Below, piece by piece: positions 56,361 to 64,000 of a stretch of DNA of 64,000 nucleotides; position 1 is the stretch's first letter; every line of letters starts with the position of its first letter. The position numbers and the translations under genes are program-made. Source of the DNA: Neoechinorhynchus agilis (Eukaryota > Acanthocephala); the NCBI GenBank assembly GCA_051530055.1, contig CM121342.1, forward strand, positions 8,246,001-8,310,000, given 5' to 3'. Below the pieces are notes generated by a model that searched no databases, was not told where the DNA came from, and was given only the letters and a program-made list of their open reading frames with translations.

Positions 56361-57960
56361 ATGACACCGCCTGAGGCGAAAACGTGGTTAACAGAAACGT
56401 GGCTTACTCCCTTCAACTTAACAGAAACGTGGCTTACTCCCTTCAACAGCGATTCAGCAATCCTTCCCGGATACTCTTCCTTCCATACCGCGATGACCGT
56501 CCAGGAGGGGGTCTTAATTTATGTACGGCAATCGCCACCTTACTCTTTATCTCTCACAGGCTCTCTACAAAACCCTGATATAGAATTCATCCCAGCCCAT
56601 TTCATAGTTCCTCTGAGAAACGGCCTTAGAGAATTCACCATTGCTGGCGTCTATCGCCCTCCGGTATCTCGCCCTGAGCTCTCCTTGTTCCAAATTGACT
56701 CTACGATGGAGCTCATAAACTCCACAAATTCGCACCTTTTCTTAATTGTAGGGGACTTCAATAATCTATTTCCTCTTCTACCCTTCTCCGAGTTGCGTCA
56801 ACTTATTGACTTCCCAACTCGCCTTGACGCTCACCTCGACAGAGTGTTCACAAATATCGACGCCTACTCATCCGCCTCTAAACTCCTTCCCCCCCGCGAA
56901 CTCTAACCACTCTTCTGCAATTATCACACCCTCCACCCCACCTCAGCGTATGAAATCCCCCATTATTCGTCCGGGATAAACGTGATCATCACATCCATAA
57001 TTTTATAAATTATTCAACTCTAATATTCGCACATTCCACTCTGACAACACAAATGACCATTCTTTGGTCATTTCCTGCCGAACCTCGACCGCCACCCTCC
57101 ATGGATAACCCCATTCTGAAACTTCTACAGAGGCAAGCTTCTAAGGCCCATCGCAATGACTCCCAGACTCTTCCCGTTTACAAAAAACACTTACTAACAA
57201 AATATTTATCGCTCGCAAAAACTTCCTTTCCTCTAAAATTCGATCAGGTGGCAACTCAACATGGTGGCGGGCCGTAAGGGACTCTCGTGGTCTACGCCAC
57301 CCGGATCCCTTCCCTAATTTGTCCTCTACTGAATTAAAAAAGGTTATAGATTCCATTAATCAGAACCTCTTCCCTGACTCAATTTACAATTACTGCTCAA
57401 CATCAGACACCACACAATCTTTCACGCCCACACCTGAAACTTTTGTCAAATCACCGATACTCTCCTTAGCTTTATCATATGAAGTACTAAAGTATCTCAC
57501 GGAATTACTTGGAAATTCGTCCTCTCAATCCAAAATCCAAAACTGGGCTATTCGCAACATCATCTCCGGACTCATCGACCCTCTTATCCACCTTATAAAC
57601 CTCAGCTTTTTATATGGCATCTACCCCTCATGCCTGAAAACTGCCAAAGTTACACTCGTTCCAAAAAAAGGGCATACTATTTCGGCCGAATCATTCCGTC
57701 CAATTTCCATTATATCCGTTCTTTCAAGAATCAAACAAAAATGCTTTAAATCTCGCCTTCTTTCACTTCACGAAAAGTTATCGCCCTACAATTTGGCTTC
57801 CGGCCTAGATTTTCTGCCACCGATGCTCTACTTTGCATTTATGACACGCTTCTACGTAACCTCGACAACAATCCCTACTGACTTCCCCCTCTCACCGAAT
57901 GCCTTGATGCTACCACAATTTCTACCACATATCACCCCCTTTTCAAATGAGCACAACACT
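56361..57960 (+). mobile_element. Jockey/CR1-like LINE fragment, endonuclease and RT start
   Basis: Endonuclease: LTETWLTPFNSDSAILPGY (with a short tandem duplication of NRNVAYSL / LTETWLTPFN), REFTIAGVYRPPVS and LIVGDFNN, about 56361-56906. RT start: IDPLIHLINLSFLYGIYPS, KTAKVTLVPKKG, ESFRPISIISVLSRIKQK, about 57319-57760. The catalytic part of the RT is missing and the copy is truncated, with several frameshifts. Same family as 35484-36840, opposite strand. Confidence 0.82.
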
Positions 57961-58429
57961 TGCAATCCTAACCCGTTTCATCTCCTATACCTACGCCCCT
58001 TTTTCCATGCTGCCTAATCTTCTCAGATATCATAATCGTGAAATGAACCGGAAGGAGAGACCAACCCTACAAGCGCTCCTGCAAGCAATAAACACCAATT
58101 CCCACCAGAACGGACCTTTCAACCCAACCGAATATTCTCAAACGAACGGACACGTCCTCACCCGGACGAACCGTACCCGACTGGATAGTTCCCACCCGAA
58201 GTGAATCGCTGCTTGATTTTCCATTCGCATGTCTTAATTTTAATTTGGCATAAGTTTCACCTGCAACATTTTCAGAGCACGGTCGTAAAATTCAAAAGGA
58301 TCGAAAAGCCAAACTTTCATTGTCTTACACACCACCACCACCCCAACCCACCCAACCCCCAACCCAACAACCACCCCACACAACACCCCTATTCGCACCG
58401 AACAAGTAAATCAACGACTCTTTAAAATA
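57961..58429. other. C-rich low-complexity stretch
   Basis: Contains CCACCACCACCCCAACCCAC-type sequence near 58325-58400, similar to 58830-58870. Otherwise unassigned; may belong to the flanking retroelement fragments. Confidence 0.5.
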
Positions 58430-58985
58430 CAAACACCCTCCCCAGACAGCTTCAAGCCGAAAGACCCTGGTAAATACCCGATCACAACACCATCATCCCC
58501 AATACAGTCACCACCCTCACTTCTGCTCTGATGTCCTTTCCGCCATCCAGCTGGAGGGCATGATGATTTGAGCCCATCGACATTTACGGGATTTGATCTG
58601 CTTCTCCCCTGGAGCTCAAGGTGGCGATTGCTGAACGCAATCACCGAGCTCATACGCATAATCATTCGCGGTTCCGTACCTCCTCCAGTCGCAACTCTAC
58701 TCTGGGGTGCCAAGCTGATCACTTTCACCAAAAAAGGTGGAGAGATTCGCCCCATTGCTGTGGGTTGTACCTTCCGTCAATTGGCGTCCAAAGTCAGCTC
58801 GTCTCCTGGCAGCCACCACACCAACACCAACCCCACACCCACACACCAACCCACCCCACCCGCACACAATCAAAGAAAATGAAACGTTGAAAATAAGGCA
58901 AACATCAATCAATGCTCCGATCAAAACGCGGTGATCCAATGCGGCAATACCGCGGCCATCAAGGAAGCTGCCGAACAAACATAAC
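58430..58985 (+). mobile_element. Retroelement RT N-terminus joined to its 3' end
   Basis: Reads RHPAGGHDDLSPSTFTGFDL then RWRLLNAITELIRIIIRGSV, PPPVATLLWGAKLITFTKKG and GEIRPIAVGCTFRQLASKV. This is the start of the RT of the same family as 102-527 and 46440-46745. After a C-rich stretch the sequence jumps to the family's terminal GCGGCCATCAAGGAAGCTGC...CATAACA (58958-58985). It is an internally deleted copy. Confidence 0.65.
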
Positions 58986-59125
58986 ATTTGAAGAAAACGA
59001 AACTATGGTCAATCAAAAAATAGTTACTTATTATAATTCGCTATTTATGAAAGTAATGCACTTTCATAGAATTTCTACTTTCTGGTAACCCATAAAGATT
59101 CTAATAAATCACATTGTGTTTTGAA

Positions 59126-59190
59126 AAAAATAGCTTAAGATATATTTTGCTTTATTTAATCTTTCTGTCCCTTAAGTGCAAGTGACGACC
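59126..59190. repeat. Dispersed repeat shared with 53221-53280
   Basis: TTTGCTTTATTTAATCTTTC followed by TGTCCCTTAAGTGC. Both copies lie a few hundred bases from a tRNA gene. Confidence 0.8.
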
Positions 59191-59410
59191 TTTGCGAAAC
59201 CTGAGCTCCATATGTTTTTAACGAAGGCCCACGGAAGGGCCGAAAATTTTCAATATGAATCTGTTTCTAAATCGAACATCGTTATTTGTAACAGTTGATT
59301 TGGTGAACAAAAGTCCTGTCGGCGTGATTTTATTCTGTGATTTTGGCCGAATTTTATGGAGAGAAATTGCGATTATTCCGGGCTGCGTTTTTCGGTGTTC
59401 AATGGGCCGT

Positions 59411-59481
59411 TGCATTGGCCGGGAATCGAACCCGGGTCTCCCGCGTGGCAGGCGAGAATTCTACCACTGAACCACCAATGC
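59411..59481 (-). tRNA. tRNA-Gly (GCC), consensus copy
   Basis: 71 nt, acceptor GCATTGG/CCAATGC, GCC anticodon, standard A-box (TGGTTCAGTGG) and B-box (GGTTCGATTCC). Inverted duplicate of 9959-10029; the shared 5' flank runs about 175 bp (59482-59657). This copy looks the functional one. Confidence 0.96.
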
Positions 59482-59690
59482 TGTTTGTTCTTCATCTCAG
59501 CCAAGATTGAACTTTTACGTTTTTGTGCTACATTAATATTTTTGTAGGACGCTAAATTCGTTTTCTTTTATCGTTCAACACACCCGACAGCAAATATTTT
59601 CCACGAAAAATGCACAAAACTACGAATAACTTAATTTTCAAGGATAATTGGGTTTAGAGCAAATAAAAGCGAGACACCGCAGTCGGTGAT
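59482..59690 (-). repeat. Inverted duplicate of the first tRNA-Gly upstream flank
   Basis: Reverse complement of 9780-9958, then of 9430-9454 after a jump over ~325 bp. Includes TTTTTGTAGGACGCTAAATT. Conserved upstream sequence could hold a tRNA control element or simply reflect a recent duplication. Confidence 0.9.
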
Positions 59691-60072
59691 TTTAAAATCG
59701 TACAAAAAGCATTTCTAAAAATGGGTTTATTACGAATTTGCTTGACTCTTTTGATTGTTTAAATTTGTCGCCGTCTACATAAAATGCTCAAACGCAGTTT
59801 CTTTTTGATGATCTACACAAATTGTGTTACATATCCATGAAACGAATCAACTTAGAGTTTTATTTATAAAACATCACAGGATTAAATTTATTCTTTAAAT
59901 CGCCCTACCACATTTTGACTCATCTTTTTCCTTCGCTATCATTTTTTTAGTGCTCTCGCAATTCTTCAATGGACTTTCGTTCGATTTGATTACTTGAGCC
60001 AAAAAATGATACATTAGAAATAACCCTTAATCGGCTCCGATGCAAAATAGAGTTCAACCGAGTATTTATTCC
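59691..60072. other. Intergenic; nothing recognised
   Basis: AT-rich; no RNA gene or sizeable frame. Confidence 0.4.
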
Positions 60073-60417
60073 TCACAAATCGTTCATTTTTCTCTCAGCC
60101 TTCTTTCGCCTGGTGGATATTATTCGCTTGAACACGATCACAATCAATAGTAAATTTGAGACGTTTCCAGAACTCGTTCTGTTAAAAATAGCCAAACATC
60201 TCGATATCAACGACATTTTAAACCTATATCGAGTATTCTTTTCCATGGAGGGATAGTTACTGCTGGAGGTTTTTTTAGCTTGACAGCTATGGATCTCCAC
60301 CAATAACTGAAGAGTCCTGGTTGTCTCATGTGGAAGATACCGCCAAGGATAAAAGCAAAGATTCTTGCCTGTTTGACGCCTACGCGATCTCATGGCAGTG
60401 GGCATGTCGGTTGTCAA
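60073..60417 (-). CDS. Small basic hypothetical protein
   Basis: 114 residues (MTTDMPTAMRSRRRQTGKNL). Basic N-terminus, a middle rich in Ser and Thr (CQAKKTSSSNYPSMEKNT), and a hydrophobic segment near the C-terminus (VSNLLLIVIVFKRIIS) followed by basic residues, which could be a tail anchor. The 29-bp element shared with 1377 and 8002 lies 79-107 bp upstream, in the opposite orientation relative to the gene. No family recognised; a non-coding frame is possible. Confidence 0.35.
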   Translation of the reverse strand: MTTDMPTAMRSRRRQTGKNLCFYPWRYLPHETTRTLQLLVEIHSCQAKKTSSSNYPSMEKNTRYRFKMSLISRCLAIFNRTSSGNVSNLLLIVIVFKRIISTRRKKAERKMNDL

Positions 60418-60495
60418 TCTGAGCGGAAAATATCCAAGGCCTACTTTTATAAACGATTGGTCCGGTGTTATACTATTGATCAGTGGCAGGATTCA

Positions 60496-60524
60496 TAGAA
60501 CGAGTGATCATGTCAATAATTCTT
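60496..60524 (-). promoter_or_regulatory. 29-bp element, third copy
   Basis: Exact reverse complement of 8002-8030. The flanking sequence is not shared beyond the element, which makes a plain duplication less obvious here. Confidence 0.35.
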
Positions 60525-60894
60525 TAAATCGCCAGAGCCACATCCGACTGAGTAACGTTTAATGCTAAAGTGAGCAAGTGTGGGTGAATGTCAATGGAAA
60601 TTGATCTTCTGATCGTTGCCATTGACTTTACGGTTACTGCGTTTGCCTCTGGGTGACGCGCAGGAAATAAGGTAAATGAGAAAAAATTATTGCAGAGATG
60701 CTACTGCTAATATAGTTATGCAACACGTGAATCAATACTGTTGACGGTGAAAGGGTTCAATAATTGTGAAGGTATTTGAGTCGGTTAAATATTGATCGTG
60801 CGTTCTACTTTCGAGTAGATGATGATGAGTTGTGTAAGATGAGGAGAGTACACGTTGTTGCATCATACTTTTATTAGCAGAATTGGCATGAAAG
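60525..60894 (+). other. Probable ITS2 remnant upstream of 28S
   Basis: Sequence before the 28S start has no recognisable 5.8S. It may be internal transcribed spacer 2 or unrelated DNA; I cannot tell which. Confidence 0.35.
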
Positions 60895-61438
60895 TCACGT
60901 TCTCAGTTCGGATGGGAGAATCCGCTGAACTTAAGCATATCAATAAGCGGAAGAAAAGAAACCAACAGGGATTCCCATAGTAATGGCGAATGAACAGGGA
61001 ATAGTTCATAACTGAATCGCGCTGACTTGTCAGCTGCGAATTGTGGTGTACGATCAGTTTGTGGGTTCAGTTGCGTGGTAATAAGTCCAGGTTGAATACG
61101 GCTTTGGCCGAAGAGGGTGATAGTCCCGTATTTGCTACGCCTTGACTACTGTTCCCTAGAACTGATTTGTGAGTCGAATTGTTTGAGATTGCAATTCAAA
61201 TATGTGTGGTGACGGCGGTGCCGATAGCGAAGAAGTACCGTGAGGGAAAGTTGAAAAGGACTTTGAAAAGAGAGTTAAATAGTACGTGAAACTGCACATT
61301 GAAAAGCAAATGGGTACGCATAAGGTTCGGTCTTGGCAATTCAGATGTGTTATCTGCTGGTACATACACACACTCGTGTATGTGTACTGCAGCGTACATC
61401 GCACCATTGTTTGTATGAGGCGTGAGTTTTAATAGTAA
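60895..61438 (+). rRNA. 28S rRNA, 5' part (D1-D2), truncated
   Basis: Recognised by CCGCTGAACTTAAGCATATC then AATAAGCGGA, GAAACCAACAGGGATTCCC, GCGAAGAAGTACCGTGAGGG, AAAGTTGAAAAGGACTTTG and AGTACGTGAAACTGCA. The D2 expansion follows and conserved sequence ends near 61438, where LINE sequence takes over. 18S, 5.8S and the rest of 28S are not in the window. Either an rDNA unit at its 5' 28S end interrupted by a LINE, or a dispersed rDNA fragment. Confidence 0.9.
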
Positions 61439-61439
61439 T

Positions 61440-64000
61440 AATAACATCGCACTTTTTTGGCACGCATGTGCGCGAAACCAGATCGTTGTAAAAAAAGTCT
61501 ACTCCAAGGAGAAGCCTACTGACCCTCCAGATGAAGGGGGTGAAATTCACGAACCACAGGTTAGTGAATTGTGTGATAGTGGGACGGGGAGTGATGCCTC
61601 CGCCGTTATTGTTTTTCCCCCAGTTTCCCCACAGGTTTTTGCATCTAATACTCATTCACAAAAAAATTGAAAATTTCATATTAAAATTTAATAAAGAAAA
61701 GATGGGTAACAAAAGTAAATTTAATCTTATAAACTACTACGTAAAACACACATTAAACGAAGCTCAACGTAAAAATATGTTTTTTCCATTAAAAAACCTT
61801 CGAAAGCAAATTTTCAGTAATGATTGTTTTCTCAGACTACAAAGATGCTTTCATCAAGACATTAAATGAGCTAAATATTCCTTTTGAGGACTTGTCGAGG
61901 AGGGTCACTTTCCTTATGATGAATCCCCCACAAGACCTTCCCGCTGAGGAGCAAAAAATTATTGAGGTTGAGAACAAAATCAAACTTATTACCGAAAAAA
62001 CTCATCAGCCTATGCTTTTCTTTGCTCTGCCCCCTCGTCGAAATAGCCGACTCGTTATGTGGTGGGTATAAAAGATGTATTTTTTCGTTCTGGGTGACAT
62101 TCACTAACTATAAAGACACCATCCAGGACTATAACTTAACCATTTGTCAGAGATGTGCCAGCTGGGCACTTCATCGCTGTGGGGGAGAACATCTAAAGGC
62201 GAATTGCCCAAATCTCAAAACCCCATGCTATCCCAATTGCGGACTAAGTCACCAAACATATTCAAGATCACGTAGGGCGGCGACATCTTTTTTTGGAAAG
62301 CTGTCTGAAAACAGCCAGACAACCAAGAAAAGAGCTTAAAAGTGTCACAGTTACATTTGCACATGAACCCCGATCCAACGGAATGCAGCAATAAACTTTA
62401 ACAAATAGAAATTCACCCCAAAATATTTCGACCGAACATTGTTTTTTTAAACCTCTAATGGAGAGTGGTTCTCTTAAACCAGACTTGAAAACCCCAATAA
62501 ACCTCCCGATTCATTTCTTAAAGAAACAAATGGCGATAAATTGATTTCAGTTTTATTCCAAGATTTGGAATCACTAAAAAAACCTAATTTTCATACTGTT
62601 GAATGCTCTTAGGGTCAACGGCATTTGCAAAGATATACCCGCCAATTTACTAGACCCGGGTATTCCTCCGCAAGTTAACAAGCGTCATCCATCCTCCGTA
62701 ATTATGATTTTATTAAACCTAAGAAAGGACGAGCTAATATTTGATGAATTTTAGCCTTGCGACATACAATACATCAAGAGCCTTTTACTTACCCAATCAT
62801 ATATTAGGAAAAATTTGAGAGGTTCTGCAAGACCTATTGTTTTTTCAAGAGACGGCCGTTGCATCTCATACAGTCTGATTCTTATAATTGTTTTAAACTG
62901 GACCAGTCACCACCAGCTAAAAAATTTAAATATAGGTTTTTCGGGAGGTTTACAATGTTTCATAAAAACGAAATGGAAGCCAAAATTACTTGAGCAGGAA
63001 AAAAACGAAATTTTTTCTTTCCAAGTTGTATCTATAATAAATCCTTTTTATTTCCCAGCATCAGGTACACATCTGATTATTGTAAATTTCTATGTTACTC
63101 CCAGGAAGGTGTCTCACTTCCTAAAATTAAAATCTCATAGAATATCGATTTGGTACCCGGACTTGATATGCGGAGATTTCAACTCCAATTATCTTTCAAT
63201 CTTTTTTCAAGGACTACTCAAGCTGTATCACTAAATTCCCACCATTCCACAATTATTCAAAGCAGTCTCATTCTTTTCTAGACGGATTCTTAATAAAAAA
63301 AGTCTATTCCGATTAATATGTACCCCACTGCTCAACCTCAAGTTCAGCAACGTATGGGACATGATTTTATACTATTTGAATATAAAGCCCTTGACTTAAA
63401 GGACCGAATTGTTATCAACCCCAACTCAATTTTACATTTTAACGTCAAGTTGACAATGGGATTGAAAGCTAAGAGAAAAATATTACTCAAAGATCTAAAC
63501 GATATGATATTATCAGCAGCCGACTCTTGTTTAATTAAAAAGGGTTTTATTCACAGAACATTTGCCTCCAAGGAAGCCAATATAATATACAAGAGGGCTA
63601 TTATAGCCAATTTAAATAATGAGGGAACTGAATACAAAATTATAATGTCTCAATTTTACTCAACAATTCACAAAGAGGAAATGGAGAGGGATAAAAATGT
63701 ACTATTTTATGCAAAACCTTTTCTAAACCTTTTTGGAATGTTATTTTAAAAAATAAAATAGTTAATTGGAAAACTAAGCCAGCGTCTTGGATTGGATCCG
63801 CCTCTTATCCAGAAGTTATCAAATTAATTTTGACTGCACACACTTTCTCTACTTTTACTAATCAACCAATCATCATTTTGCAATACAAAAACTTTGCATG
63901 GAACATAAAATTAGAGGAACTTTTAAACGCATGGAAATCAAACCCGTCAAGAGCGAATAATTCATTCGCTGTTTCCCCTTCCATCTTTTCTTGTGTCTTT
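61440..64000 (+). mobile_element. Jockey/I-like LINE, ORF1 and endonuclease, runs off window
   Basis: ORF1-like frames extend from about 61440 to 62340 and end in a Cys-rich region (CQRCASW...CGGEHLKANCPN...CYPNCGLSH) typical of Gag-like zinc knuckles of I/Jockey LINEs. An endonuclease follows in broken frames, with LIIVNFYVTPRK and DLICGDFNSNYLS near 63060-63210, then a GHDFILFEYK block like the SDH-type end of the domain. Sequence to 64000 (FYSTIHKEEMERDKN) is the endonuclease-RT linker; the RT must lie beyond the window. Several frameshifts, so decayed. Same strand as the 28S fragment. Confidence 0.7.

Noticed and set aside
61156-61655. Minus-strand frames over the 28S region
   Set aside because: They lie antisense to rRNA and the start of the LINE; no coding evidence.

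Overview
The window looks like AT-rich nuclear DNA of a small invertebrate animal. The support is a PIWI-clade Argonaute gene, a TATA-binding-protein-like gene, eukaryotic tRNAs with internal promoters, the 5' part of a 28S rRNA, Penelope-like and LINE retroelements, a tRNA-derived SINE and two satellite arrays. The 28S segment and compact gene structure would suit a nematode or another ecdysozoan, but I cannot fix the phylum from sequence alone.

Layout. 0.1-0.5 kb: C-terminal scrap of a retroelement. 0.5-8.1 kb: two near-identical ~950 bp duplicates flank a gene for a divergent TBP-family protein (minus strand) with a Q/H/S-rich, internally duplicated N-terminus. 8.1-9.4 kb: short tandem and dispersed repeats. 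9.96 kb: tRNA-Gly. 10.3-13.1 kb: two-exon piwi gene (minus). 13.55-15.89 kb: 17 copies of a 139-bp satellite whose unit resembles the 3' end of a Penelope-like element (PLE). 17.2-20.1 kb: two small unknown genes among PLE-type termini with hammerhead-like cores, a SINE with an 11-bp target duplication, and two large inverted repeats. 20.4-30.2 kb: a ~206-bp satellite, about 47 copies. 30.4-31.4 kb: an SGNH-hydrolase-like gene. 31.8-34.0 kb: a possible multi-exon gene (minus). 34.5-46.7 kb: nested retroelements: Jockey/CR1-like LINE (minus), RTE-like LINE interrupted by a broken Ty3/Gypsy element, a PLE carrying a solo LTR, and a foldback repeat. 47.2-51.4 kb: a large secreted Ser/Thr/Glu-rich protein with ten ~70-residue repeats (minus). 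52.7 kb: small acidic secreted protein. 53.7 kb: tRNA-Asp. 54.1-56.3 kb: nearly full-length PLE (minus) ending in a palindrome. 56.4-59.0 kb: LINE fragments. 59.4 kb: a second tRNA-Gly, inverted duplicate of the first. 60.9-61.4 kb: 28S rRNA D1-D2 region, followed by a LINE that runs off the right edge.

How the parts relate. The host genes cover germline silencing (PIWI), transcription initiation (TBP-like) and extracellular matrix or secretion. Most other sequence is retroelement-derived. The most interesting link is between the PLE termini and the 139-bp satellite: one retroelement end appears to have been amplified into a tandem array directly beside the piwi gene. Functional links between the array and PIWI are inference only.
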